A DNA stretch of 64,000 nucleotides from Burkholderiales bacterium (GTDB lineage: Bacteria; Pseudomonadota; Gammaproteobacteria; Burkholderiales; Burkholderiaceae_C): assembly GCA_016192425.1 (NCBI GenBank), contig JACPUE010000066.1:1-64000 (forward strand), written 5' to 3'. Below, one piece after another: positions 23,365 through 31,865 of the stretch. Position numbers and translations under genes: made by a program. The stretch's first letter is position 1. Each line of letters starts with the position of its first letter. The notes under the pieces are model-generated. The model saw nothing but the letters and a program-made list of their open reading frames with translations. It did no database searches and was not told the DNA's origin.

Positions 23365-23470
23365 TGCGGTTCCATGCCAGGGCACCCGTGGAACCGGCTT
23401 TGCCGGGCCGCCGGGTGCGTTCCCCCTCCCGCAGGAGAGGGGGGAAGGCGCGTAGCGCCACAGGGGGGTG
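23365..23470 (-). repeat. Stop-codon-proximal GC-rich repeat, copy R1
   Basis: Begins 2 bases after the stop of the AidB-like gene, in gene orientation: CCCCCCTGTGGCGC, CGCGCCTTCCCCCC, then a GGAGGGGGAACGC half. Relative of R2-R4. Confidence 0.7.
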
Positions 23471-25156
23471 TCACTGTACGCGTGGCGTGGCCCGCTCGAT
23501 GATGGCCTGCACGTCCACACCGCGCGGCAGCGCGCCGTAGTTGAAGCTGCCCTCGGGCGCCAGGCGCGAGGCGCAGAACGCGTCAGCCACGAAGGCGGGC
23601 GCGCCGCGCACCAGCAGCGAGGCCTGCAGCGCCAGCGCCATGCGCTCGACCACGTGGCGGGCGCGGTACTGCAGGTCGGTGGTGTCGGCAAACTCCTTGC
23701 CCAGGTCGCGCACATGCTGGTCGAGCAAGGTGTTCTGGCCCTGGGTGTGGCGCAGTTCGGCGAAGAAGGCGTCCACCACCTCGGGCGTCTTGGCCATGGC
23801 GCGCAGCACGTCCAGGCACTGGATGTTGCCGCTGCCTTCCCAGATGGCGTTGACCGGCGCCTCGCGGTACAGGCGCGGGAACATACTGTCCTCCATCACG
23901 CCGCTGCCGCCGATGCATTCCATGGCCTCGTAGGCGTGGCCGGGCGTGCGCTTGCAGATCCAGTATTTGCCCACGGCGGTCACCAGGCGCACGAGAAGGT
24001 CCTCGTGGCGGTCATCGCGCTGGTCCAGGGCGCGGGCCACGCGCATCGACAGGGTCATGGCGGCCTCGCTCTCCAGCGCCAGATCGGCCAGCACGTTTTG
24101 CATCAGCGGCTGCTGGTTCAGGCGTGCGCCAAAGGCGCTGCGGTGCGCGCAGTGGTGCAGCGCCTGCGACAGCGCCATGCGCATGCCCGCGCTGGAGCCC
24201 ACCATGCAGTCAAAGCGCGTCATGGCCACCATTTCGAGGATGTTGCGCACGCCGCGCCCTTCCTCGCCCACCATCCAGGCCAGCGCGCCGCGCAGCTCGG
24301 TCTCGCTCGATGCGTTGGAGGCGTTGCCCATCTTCTTCTTCAGGCGCAGCACTTGCATGGGATTCTTCGTGCCGTCCGGGCGCCAGCGCGGCAGCAGGAA
24401 GCACGACAGGCCCTTGTCGGTGTGCGCCAGCACCAGGAAGGCGTCGCACATGGGCGCCGAGACGAAATACTTGTGGCCCACCAGTTCATACGCCTGGCCG
24501 GGGCCGCCCTGGCCCACGGGGTAGGCGCGCGTGCTGTTGGCCTGCACGTCAGAGCCGCCCTGCTTCTCGGTCATGGCCATGCCGATGGTCACGCCGGCTT
24601 TTTGCTCCACGGGCACGTTGCGCGGGTCGTACACGCGGGCGGTGATCTTGGGCTCCCACAGCGCGGCCAGGTCGGGCTGCAGGCGCAGCGCGGGGATGGC
24701 AGCAAAGGTCATGGTGATGGGGCAGCCGTGGCCCGCCTCCACCTGGGTGTGCAGGTAGTTGCCTGCGGCGCGCGCCACATGGGCGCCAGCCTGGGGGGCC
24801 GTCCAGGGCGAGGAATGCAGGCCGTGCTCGATGGCTGTGCCCATGAAGCGGTGGTAGGCAGGGTGGAACTTCACTAGGTCGATGCGGTTGCCGAAGCGGT
24901 CGTGCGTCTCCAACTCCGGCTGGTAGCGGTTGGCGAGGTTGCCCTGTTCCAGGTACTCGGCCGAGCCGGTGAGTTGGCCGAAGCGCCGCAGATCGGCCTC
25001 GGCCCAGGCCGCGCCTTCGCGTTGCACGGCCTCGCGCAGGGCAGTGTCCTGCACGTACATGTTGTAGTCGGCGAGCTCGCAGGACACGTTCTCGACCCGA
25101 TGGGTCTCGGCCAGGTAGTGCGAGGGTAGGGCGGTGGTGTCGCTCAGGGCGTTCAT
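23471..25156 (-). CDS. aidB: AidB-like acyl-CoA dehydrogenase
   Basis: 561 residues with the four-part AidB layout: N-terminal helical domain, beta-barrel (GMAMTEKQGGSD, GHKYFVSAP), the FAD-binding helical bundle (TRFDCMVGSSAGMRMAL, IWEGSGNIQCLDVLRA) and a C-terminal domain. It is close to E. coli AidB, which binds DNA and FAD and is induced by alkylation; isovaleryl-CoA-dehydrogenase-like activity is weak in that protein. Start at MNALSDTT (25156). A PaaX-type regulator lies 29 bp upstream on the same strand, so local control may differ from the Ada regulation known in E. coli. Confidence 0.9.
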   Translation of the reverse strand: MNALSDTTALPSHYLAETHRVENVSCELADYNMYVQDTALREAVQREGAAWAEADLRRFGQLTGSAEYLEQGNLANRYQPELETHDRFGNRIDLVKFHPAYHRFMGTAIEHGLHSSPWTAPQAGAHVARAAGNYLHTQVEAGHGCPITMTFAAIPALRLQPDLAALWEPKITARVYDPRNVPVEQKAGVTIGMAMTEKQGGSDVQANSTRAYPVGQGGPGQAYELVGHKYFVSAPMCDAFLVLAHTDKGLSCFLLPRWRPDGTKNPMQVLRLKKKMGNASNASSETELRGALAWMVGEEGRGVRNILEMVAMTRFDCMVGSSAGMRMALSQALHHCAHRSAFGARLNQQPLMQNVLADLALESEAAMTLSMRVARALDQRDDRHEDLLVRLVTAVGKYWICKRTPGHAYEAMECIGGSGVMEDSMFPRLYREAPVNAIWEGSGNIQCLDVLRAMAKTPEVVDAFFAELRHTQGQNTLLDQHVRDLGKEFADTTDLQYRARHVVERMALALQASLLVRGAPAFVADAFCASRLAPEGSFNYGALPRGVDVQAIIERATPRVQ

Positions 25157-25185
25157 GGCGGGGTCTCCGGGGGTGGGGGTAAGGG

Positions 25186-26031
25186 TCAAGCGATGCGCAG
25201 GCGGGCCTTGCGCGTGGCGGTGTCCGGGGTGGACAGGGCGTCGTAGAAGCGATTCCAGATGGTGCGGCCCGCCGCATCGAAGGCGTGCACGCTGTCGATG
25301 AAGGCCGCGCGCAGTACGCCGTCCACCATGGGTTCGGGCAGCAGCGGGTCGTACACCAACTGGCGGATCGCCGCGCCGCCGAGGAAGAACGATTCGCGCG
25401 CCGCCTGGGCTATGGGCAGGCGCGCTGCGCCGTCCAGCCAGCGCTGCAGGCGCTCCTGCGTGGCGCGGTAGGCGCGGTTGAGGGCCACGCCGTCCCACAG
25501 CGCGTCCACAGCGGCCTCGGTGGCCGGATCGAGCGAGGTGCAGCCGCAGACCACGGCCTGCGTCTCCAGGCCCAGCGCGTAGAGGCGCGCGCGGATGGCG
25601 CCGATGTCCGCCTCGATGTTGTCGGGCCGCAGCCAGAAGTCGCGCTGCAGCTCGGCGAAGCCCAGCAGATGCAGGGCGCGTTCGCGCTGCTGCGTGGCGG
25701 CACGGTCGCTGCGCGCCAGCGTGCCGCAGTGCACGGCCACGTACTGCCCGTTCCAGGGGCGCAGGCGCTGCGCGGTGTGGCGCCAGTTGGCCACGTCCTG
25801 CGCCAGGCTCTGCGCGGCGGGCCCCAGGCGCCAGGCGCCGCGCTCGGTGGCCTGGGCCATGTCCTGCGCGGCCAGCCGTGCCAGCGTCACGCGCACATGG
25901 TTCTCGCTGATGCCAAACACCGCCCCCGCCGCCACCGCGTGGCTGACGGGCAGGGCGTCGTCGCCGCTGGCGAGCAGCAGCTCCAGCAGCAGGTGCTTGG
26001 GTTGGACTTTGGTGTCGAGGGAGGAGGGCAT
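25186..26031 (-). CDS. PaaX-family transcriptional regulator
   Basis: 281 residues. An N-terminal winged helix (SHAVAAGAVFGISENHVRVTLARLAAQDM, about 29-57) is followed by the PaaX effector domain (WNGQYVAVHC, LRRDFWLRPDNI-like stretch) and the C-terminal LVYDPLLPEPMVDG segment. PaaX repressors respond to aryl-CoA thioesters. It heads a two-gene unit with the AidB-like dehydrogenase and has a spaced inverted repeat at its promoter (26040-26078). Confidence 0.88.
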   Translation of the reverse strand: MPSSLDTKVQPKHLLLELLLASGDDALPVSHAVAAGAVFGISENHVRVTLARLAAQDMAQATERGAWRLGPAAQSLAQDVANWRHTAQRLRPWNGQYVAVHCGTLARSDRAATQQRERALHLLGFAELQRDFWLRPDNIEADIGAIRARLYALGLETQAVVCGCTSLDPATEAAVDALWDGVALNRAYRATQERLQRWLDGAARLPIAQAARESFFLGGAAIRQLVYDPLLPEPMVDGVLRAAFIDSVHAFDAAGRTIWNRFYDALSTPDTATRKARLRIA

Positions 26032-26039
26032 GCGTCACA

Positions 26040-26078
26040 TATTACACAAAATGCTTCAAATGGAAAATATGTGTAATA
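26040..26078. promoter_or_regulatory. Inverted repeat TATTACACA-N21-TGTGTAATA upstream of paaX-like gene
   Basis: Nine-base perfect arms separated by 21 bases in an AT-rich stretch starting 8 bp upstream of the regulator's ATG. The two half-sites are about three helical turns apart centre to centre, suiting a dimer or tetramer. Probable autoregulatory operator. Confidence 0.55.
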
Positions 26079-26149
26079 AAAAAAGCATGGAAAAGGTTGC
26101 GTCATGGATTCGCAGGTTGCGCTTATTGACGCAGCGGCTTCAGCGGTGG

Positions 26150-26262
26150 GGGCCAGCAGACACCGCGCAAGGGCCGCCCCGCCGCGCTGGTGTCGTCCCC
26201 CTTCCGCATCGCGCAGCGATGCCAGAGAAGGGGGAAGGCGCGAAGCGCCTCAGGGGGATGTG
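26150..26262 (-). repeat. Stop-codon-proximal GC-rich repeat, copy R2
   Basis: Starts 9 bases after the stop of the folate cyclo-ligase gene, gene orientation: CCCCCTGAGGCGCTTCGCGC, a CTTCCCCCTTCTC / AGGGGGACG stem, then AGCGCGGCGGGGCGGCCC. Full-length copy. Confidence 0.75.
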
Positions 26263-26264
26263 CC

Positions 26265-26837
26265 TCATACAGGCCACACCACCCCGTTGTCATTCAGGAT
26301 GGCATCCAGCGGCAGGTCGTGCGCCTCGGGTTCGAAGTCGTCGAGGTAGCCCTGGGTGTAGCCCAGGCCCACGGTGGTGGGGCTGGGCTGCAGTGCGGCC
26401 AGGGTGCGGTCGTAGAAGCCGCCGCCATAGCCCAGGCGGTAGCCGCCCGGGCCATAGCCCACGCAGGGCACGAACAGCAGCGTGGGTACGATGAGTTCGG
26501 TGTCCTTGGGCTTGGGGATGCCGTAGGCGTCTTCCTCCATGGGGCAGCCGGGGTACCAGGCGTGGAAGGTCAGTGTCTTGTGCTGCTTGTTCACCACCGG
26601 CAGGCCGATGCGGCGCAACTGCGGTTCGTCCAGCAGTTCGCCGTCTTCCTTCCAGCGGTGCAGCGCGGGCAGGGGGTCGAATTCGCCCTTGATGGGCCAG
26701 TAGGCGCCAATCACGGTATCGGGTCGGTTGATGAGCCAGATGCGCATGACCTGCTGCAGCGCGTCGGCGCGCTGTAGGCGGTCGGGCAGGTTCAGGCGTT
26801 GTTCTAACAATGTGCGCCGCAGGGCTGCTTTGTCCAT
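26265..26837 (-). CDS. ygfA: 5-formyltetrahydrofolate cyclo-ligase
   Basis: 190 residues. It converts 5-formyl-THF to 5,10-methenyl-THF with ATP. The family signature YGPGGYRLGYGGGFYDRTLA, the N-terminal KAALRRTLLEQR and the substrate-site WPIKGEFDPL are visible. Start at MDKAALRR (26837). Divergent from the lytic transglycosylase with only 14 bp between start codons, so each promoter must lie inside or partly inside the other gene. Confidence 0.92.
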   Translation of the reverse strand: MDKAALRRTLLEQRLNLPDRLQRADALQQVMRIWLINRPDTVIGAYWPIKGEFDPLPALHRWKEDGELLDEPQLRRIGLPVVNKQHKTLTFHAWYPGCPMEEDAYGIPKPKDTELIVPTLLFVPCVGYGPGGYRLGYGGGFYDRTLAALQPSPTTVGLGYTQGYLDDFEPEAHDLPLDAILNDNGVVWPV

Positions 26838-26851
26838 CACATAATTCCCCC

Positions 26852-28834
26852 ATGCATTTGATGAAGATTCTGACACCGCTGGTGGCTTGTGCGCTGCTGG
26901 CCACGCCTGCGGCCCCTGTTTTTGCGCAGCCCAAGGGCGACCAGGTGCTGCTGGACATGCAGCAAGCCTTTCGCAAGGGCGACCGCAAAAAGCTCGAACA
27001 GCTCCTGCCCCAGGCCAAGGGCCATGCGCTGGAGCCCTGGGCTGCCTATTGGGAGCTCAAGGCCCGGCTTGCGGACGCCTCGGCGCAAGAGGTGCAGGCC
27101 TTTTTGCAGCGCTGGGCGGGCACGTACCAGGAAGACCGCCTGCGCAACGACTGGCTGCAATTGCTGGGCCAGCGCCGCGACTGGGCGCAGTTTGCCGAAC
27201 TCCACGCCCAATACCGCATGCAGGACGACCGCGAGGTGCGCTGCTATGCCCTGCTGGTGGACGAGATCAAGGGTACGGCCGGTGCCAGCATTGTGGACGA
27301 TGTGCGCCGCCTGTGGCACAGCCTGCGCGATGCCGACGATGGCTGCACGCTCGCAGCCGCAGAGCTCCATGCGGCCCGCAAGCTCAGTGCGCTGGATGTA
27401 TGGCGCAAGGCCCGCCTGGCGGTGGAGGCCAATCGCCCCGGCGTGGCACGCAAGGCCGTTGAAATCGTTGCGCCCGATGCGCTGCCCACGCTGCGCGAGG
27501 CGTTGGATGCGCCCAGCAAGTTTCTGCGCGCGCATGCCACCGCCCGTGGCCGGATGCGGCAGGAACTGGTGCTGCTGGCCATCATCAAGCTGGCGGGCAG
27601 CGACATCGAGTCCGCAGCGTCGCAACTGGACGCCAAGTGGAGCGTGCACATGTCGCCCGAAGAGCGCAACTGGGCCTGGGCTGTGCTGGGCAAGGCGGCG
27701 GCGCAAAAACTCTCGCCCAGTGCCATGGGCTACTACGCCAACGTCACGCGCGACACCGACCTCGGCGACGACCTGCTGGCCTGGAAGGTGCGGGCCGCAT
27801 TGCGCGCCGGACAGTGGAAAGAGGTGCGCAAGGCCATCGATGCCATGGGCGAGGAAACGCGCCAGGACGCTACCTGGGTGTACTGGAAGGCCCGTGCGCT
27901 GCTTGCGGGCCGCCCCAGCGACAACGAGCGAGCCCAGGCCCAGCGCCTGCTGGAAGGCATTGCCGGTGTCCGTGGCTTCTATGAGCAACTGGCGCTGGAA
28001 GAACTGGGCCAGCGCGTCGCACTGCCCCCGGCCCCCGCGCCCCTGACCGAGGAAGAAAAAACCGCCGCGCGCGCCAACCCCGGCCTGAACCGGGGGCTGT
28101 ACGCCATTCTCATCGGCCTGCGCGGCGAGGGTGTGCGTGAGTGGAACTACACCACCAACCTGCACCGTCCCGGCGGCATGAACGACCGCGAACTGCTGGC
28201 CGCTGCCGACTTCGCCTGCCAGCGCGAGGTGTGGGACCGCTGCATCAACACCAGCGAACGCACGCGCGCCAGCATCGACATGGCGCAGCGCTTTCCCATG
28301 CCCTTCCGCGACGCAGTGGTGGAGCGCGCGCGCGCCATCAGCCTGGATCCGGCCTACGTCTATGGCCTGATCCGGCAGGAAAGCCGCTTCGTCATGGATG
28401 CACGCTCGCAGGTCGGCGCATCGGGCCTCATGCAGGTGATGCCCGCCACGGCCCGCTGGACGGCCAAGCGCATAGGGCTGACCGACTTCCGTACCGAACA
28501 GCTGAACGAGCGCGACACCAACATTGCCATCGGCACGGCCTACCTCAAGCTGGCGCTCGACGACTTTGGCGGCTCCATGCCCATGGCCGCCGCCGCCTAC
28601 AACGCAGGGCCGGGCCGCCCGCGCGCCTGGCGTAACGGGGCCGTGCTCGACGCCGCCATCTGGGCCGAGAACATCCCGTTCACCGAAACGCGCGACTACG
28701 TGAAGAAGGTGCTGGCCAACACCACCAACTATGCGGCGCTCATCACGGGGCAGCCGCAGTCGCTCAAGGCGCGGCTGGGGACGGTGGGGCCGCGGGGTGG
28801 GGCGGAGCCGGAGGTGAACAAGGAACTGCCTTGA
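26852..28834 (+). CDS. slt: Soluble lytic murein transglycosylase (Slt70-like)
   Basis: 660 residues. A signal peptide (ends about PVFAQ), a long alpha-superhelical U/L region (about 30-480) and a C-terminal lysozyme-like SLT domain: YGLIRQESRF holds the catalytic Glu, then GASGLMQVMPATARW and AAYNAGPGR. It cuts peptidoglycan glycan strands to 1,6-anhydro-muropeptides in the periplasm. Start ATG 26852; ATG 26861 would give a more compact signal peptide. The tail after 640 is Gly/Pro-rich and low complexity. Confidence 0.92.
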   Translation: MHLMKILTPLVACALLATPAAPVFAQPKGDQVLLDMQQAFRKGDRKKLEQLLPQAKGHALEPWAAYWELKARLADASAQEVQAFLQRWAGTYQEDRLRNDWLQLLGQRRDWAQFAELHAQYRMQDDREVRCYALLVDEIKGTAGASIVDDVRRLWHSLRDADDGCTLAAAELHAARKLSALDVWRKARLAVEANRPGVARKAVEIVAPDALPTLREALDAPSKFLRAHATARGRMRQELVLLAIIKLAGSDIESAASQLDAKWSVHMSPEERNWAWAVLGKAAAQKLSPSAMGYYANVTRDTDLGDDLLAWKVRAALRAGQWKEVRKAIDAMGEETRQDATWVYWKARALLAGRPSDNERAQAQRLLEGIAGVRGFYEQLALEELGQRVALPPAPAPLTEEEKTAARANPGLNRGLYAILIGLRGEGVREWNYTTNLHRPGGMNDRELLAAADFACQREVWDRCINTSERTRASIDMAQRFPMPFRDAVVERARAISLDPAYVYGLIRQESRFVMDARSQVGASGLMQVMPATARWTAKRIGLTDFRTEQLNERDTNIAIGTAYLKLALDDFGGSMPMAAAAYNAGPGRPRAWRNGAVLDAAIWAENIPFTETRDYVKKVLANTTNYAALITGQPQSLKARLGTVGPRGGAEPEVNKELP

Positions 28835-28877
28835 TGGTTTTTGTGGGTTGTTTTTGAGGGCGGCTGGCCGGGATGTG

Positions 28878-28941
28878 CGCCCGGCGGCGCAGTAACTTTC
28901 TTTTGCTTCGCCAAAAGAAAGTGAGTCGCCCGCCGGGGCGA
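28878..28941. terminator. Palindromic repeat acting as bidirectional terminator
   Basis: An 11-base perfect hairpin ACTTTCTTTTG / CAAAAGAAAGT with loop CTTCGC (28895-28922), extended outward by imperfect GC-rich arms. It lies between convergent slt and MBL-hydrolase genes. This repeat type is common between genes in Acidovorax-like genomes. Confidence 0.7.
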
Positions 28942-28975
28942 GACCCGGCCTCCGCCCTCGGCCAAAACATGATAT

Positions 28976-29035
28976 TTGCTATGAAAAACATAGCTGCTAG
29001 CGCTTACTGGATAAGCGCAAGATGCCAAAAAGACC
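28976..29035 (+). repeat. Miniature AT-rich palindromic repeat, intergenic copy h (reference copy)
   Basis: Canonical copy: TTTGCTATG, ACATAGCTGCTA, a GCGCTTA-N5-TAAGCGC stem, then AGATGCCAAAAAG. It ends at the stop codon of the MBL hydrolase gene. Confidence 0.8.
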
Positions 29036-29965
29036 TCAAAGATTCACCAGCTCATCCCCTTCCCGCCGCGCCGCCCCCGAGCGCACCAGCTCGTCCATCA
29101 GCCCCTCCAGCCATTCTTCCTGGCTGCGGTCGCCAAAATGCCGCTGGTGCATGGCGCCGAAGTAGGGCGTGGCGCTGGTCCAGGCGTGCAGGTCGGGCAG
29201 GCTGATGCGTTGCCACTCCAGCAGCTTGTACTTGAGCAGCACCTTGGCGGCATACAGCGCGTGCTTGCCGGGGTTGCTGGCAAAGCCGTCCAGCCGCTTG
29301 CGCGCCACGGCCAGGGCGCGTGCTGTGTCGTGGAACACCGGGCCGTGGCCGGGGATCACGGTGCGCGGGGCCAGGCGCTCGATCAGGTCGAGGGTGCGCG
29401 CCACCTCGTCGAAGGCGTCTGCGCCGTCGAGCTCGGGGAACACCACGCCAAAGCCGTTTTCCCACAGCGCGTCGGCCGATATCAGGATGCGGTCCTGCGG
29501 CTCGAACAGCACGATGGAATGCGGGTCGTGCCCCGGTGCGGCGTGCACCTGCCAGGGGCGGTCGCCCAGCAGTTCCTCGGTGCCGGGCTGCAGCAGTGCG
29601 TCGCAGCGGAACTGCGGGCATTCCTGGCCGGTGGGCGTGTAGCTCAGGGCGTAGGGGTCCCAGTTGCGCACATGCGCGGCCTGCCCTGGCGGGATGGCGG
29701 TGTGCACCTGCGGCCAGGCCTGCTGCAGCGCGGCGTTGCCGCCGCAGTGGTCGCTGTGCAGGTGGGTGTTGAAGATGCGTGCCAGCGGCCGCCCCGCCAG
29801 CGCCGACTGCACCAGCGCCAGGGTCTGTGCGCTGTGCGTCCAGTAGCCCGTGTCCACCAGCGCTGCGCCCGAACGCTGCCCCGTGAACAGGACGTTGTTC
29901 GACGACAGCCAGCCCCGTTCAAATACAGTGATTTCAGGCGGTAAGGCCGATGGATGTTGCGTCAT
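29036..29965 (-). CDS. MBL-fold metallo-hydrolase
   Basis: 309 residues. The metallo-beta-lactamase motif THLHSDHCG gives His68, His70, Asp72 and His73 as Zn ligands; later ligands are in AAPGHDPHS, SADALW and IPGHGP. Start at MTQHPSALPP. The C-terminal region (after about 220) is helical. The substrate is unknown; family members include glyoxalase II, lactonases and quorum-quenching enzymes. No co-oriented neighbour within 147 bp. Confidence 0.87.
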   Translation of the reverse strand: MTQHPSALPPEITVFERGWLSSNNVLFTGQRSGAALVDTGYWTHSAQTLALVQSALAGRPLARIFNTHLHSDHCGGNAALQQAWPQVHTAIPPGQAAHVRNWDPYALSYTPTGQECPQFRCDALLQPGTEELLGDRPWQVHAAPGHDPHSIVLFEPQDRILISADALWENGFGVVFPELDGADAFDEVARTLDLIERLAPRTVIPGHGPVFHDTARALAVARKRLDGFASNPGKHALYAAKVLLKYKLLEWQRISLPDLHAWTSATPYFGAMHQRHFGDRSQEEWLEGLMDELVRSGAARREGDELVNL

Positions 29966-29999
29966 AAGCTATCCAATGAAAATTCACTGCCCGTGGTGG

Positions 30000-30121
30000 T
30001 TGCCACGGGCGCGGCCCAGGCCAGCGACCGCCGCGCAAGGGCCGCCCCGCCGCGCTGGCGGTGTCCCCCTTCCCGGCGAAGCCGAGAGAAGGGGGAAGGC
30101 GCCGTAGGCGACTCAGGGGGT
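30000..30121 (-). repeat. Stop-codon-proximal GC-rich repeat, copy R3
   Basis: Full-length copy that overlaps the fadD stop: the CCCCCTGAG of the repeat supplies the last Pro codon and the TGA. It continues CGCCTACGGCGCCTTCCCCC, a hairpin, then CGCGGCGGGGCGGCCCTTGC. Confidence 0.8.
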
Positions 30122-31798
30122 TGTCCTTAGCTCGCGGCGCAGGATCTTGCCCACGTTGGTCTTGGGCAGGTCTTCGCGGAACTCGATGTACTTGGGCCGT
30201 TTGTAGCCGGTGAGGTTCTCGTGGCAGAAGCGTTCCACGTCGCTTTCTTCGAGCGAGGGGTCGCTGCGCACGATGAAGACCTTGACCGCCTCGCCCTGCT
30301 TCTCGTCGGGCACGCCCACAGCGGCGCATTCGAGCACGCCGGGGCAGGTGGAGATGACGTTCTCGATCTCATTGGGGAAGACGTTGAAGCCGCTGACCAG
30401 GATCATGTCCTTCTTGCGGTCGATGATGCGCGTGTAGCCCTCGGCGTCCATGATGCCGATGTCGCCCGTGCGCATGAAGCCGTCGGGCGTGAAGGCCTTG
30501 GCGGTTTCCTCGGGCTGGTTGTAGTAGCCGCGCATGACGTTGGGGCCACGGATGCAGATCTCGCCTGAATCGCCCTGGGGCAGGCTGTTGCCGTCGTCGT
30601 CCTTGATGGCGATGTCGATGCCCGGCAGCGGCAGGCCGATGCTGCCCGTGAACTCGGAGTTGTTGACCGGGTTGTTGGTGCCGATGGCGCAGGTCTCGCT
30701 CATGCCCCAGCCTTCGATCATGGTGCTGCCCGTCACTTTTTTCCACTGGCGCGCCGTGCCCTCGGAAGCGGCCATGCCGCCGGCTTGCGACACGCACAGG
30801 TGCGAGAAATCGAGCGCGCGGAACTGCGGGTTCTGCAGGAGTGCGTTGAACAGCGTGTTCACCGCCGGCAGCATGTGGAAGGGGCGCTTCTTGAGCACCT
30901 CGACGAACTTGGGGATGTCGCGCGGGTTGGGGATCAGCGTCAGGCGCGAGCCCTGGCGGATGGCCAGCAGGCACAGCGTGAGCGCGAAGATGTGGTACAG
31001 CGGCAGCGCGGCAATGCTGTTGGCCTTGCTCACGTCGCCAATTTGGGCCAGCGCCGGGGTGAACCAGGCCTCGGCCTGCAGCGTGGCGGCCACGATGTTG
31101 CGGTGGGTCAGCACCGCGCCCTTGGACAGGCCCGTGGTGCCGCCCGTGTACTGCAGGAAGGCAATGGCGTCCAGGCCTGCCGTGCTCGGGCGCAGGGTGT
31201 GCTGTGCGCCCAGTGCCAGCGCCTTCTTGAACGGGGTGACCTTGCGCCCGCCCGACAGCGGCAGCTCGTAGGCGGGCACCATCTTGGCCAGGTGGCGCAC
31301 GGCAAAGGTGATCCAGCGGCCGTACCAGGGGCCCAGCAGGTCGCCCATCGATGCCATCACCACATGCTTGACGTTGGTGTGATCGACCACTTCGGCCAGC
31401 GTGTGGGCAAAATTTTCCAGGATGACGATGGCTGTGGCGCCAGAGTCCTTGAGCTGGTGCTCCAGCTCGCGTGCGGTGTAGAGCGGGTTCACGTTCACGC
31501 AGGTGTAGCCTGCGCGCAGCACGGCGGCCATGGTCACGGCAAACTGCGGCACGTTGGGCAGCATGATGGCCACGCGCGCACCGCTCTCCAGCCCTTGGCT
31601 TTGCAGCCAGGCGCCCAGTGCGGCGCTGTAGCGGTCCAGCTCGCCGTAGCTCATCCAGCGTTCCATGCACACCGAAAAGGGCTGGGCCGCGTGCTTGCGC
31701 ATGGCCTCTTCCAGCAGGTGTGCGGCCGAGCGGTATTGCTCGGGCTGCACCTCGTGCGGTACGCCAGCGGGGTAGTTCTTGAGCCAGATCTTGTCCAT
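30113..31798 (-). CDS. fadD: Long-chain fatty acid-CoA ligase
   Basis: 561 residues, typical FadD length. The AMP-binding motif YTGGTTGLSKGAVLTH, the GWGMSE motif, GEICIRGPNVM, and the FADD-box-like DGFMRTGDIG are present, and a C-terminal lysine region GYKRPKYIEF. It activates fatty acids with ATP and CoA at the inner membrane. Start at MDKIWLKNYPAG (31798) after an AAGAACGC leader. The last residues LRTTP and the stop come from the interspersed repeat R3. Confidence 0.93.
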   Translation of the reverse strand: MDKIWLKNYPAGVPHEVQPEQYRSAAHLLEEAMRKHAAQPFSVCMERWMSYGELDRYSAALGAWLQSQGLESGARVAIMLPNVPQFAVTMAAVLRAGYTCVNVNPLYTARELEHQLKDSGATAIVILENFAHTLAEVVDHTNVKHVVMASMGDLLGPWYGRWITFAVRHLAKMVPAYELPLSGGRKVTPFKKALALGAQHTLRPSTAGLDAIAFLQYTGGTTGLSKGAVLTHRNIVAATLQAEAWFTPALAQIGDVSKANSIAALPLYHIFALTLCLLAIRQGSRLTLIPNPRDIPKFVEVLKKRPFHMLPAVNTLFNALLQNPQFRALDFSHLCVSQAGGMAASEGTARQWKKVTGSTMIEGWGMSETCAIGTNNPVNNSEFTGSIGLPLPGIDIAIKDDDGNSLPQGDSGEICIRGPNVMRGYYNQPEETAKAFTPDGFMRTGDIGIMDAEGYTRIIDRKKDMILVSGFNVFPNEIENVISTCPGVLECAAVGVPDEKQGEAVKVFIVRSDPSLEESDVERFCHENLTGYKRPKYIEFREDLPKTNVGKILRRELRTTP

Positions 31799-31865
31799 GC
31801 GTTCTTCAGCAGTCAGGTGGAGGGAAAAAGAGAGCCCCCATTCTCTGTGCTGCACTGCGAAAGGA

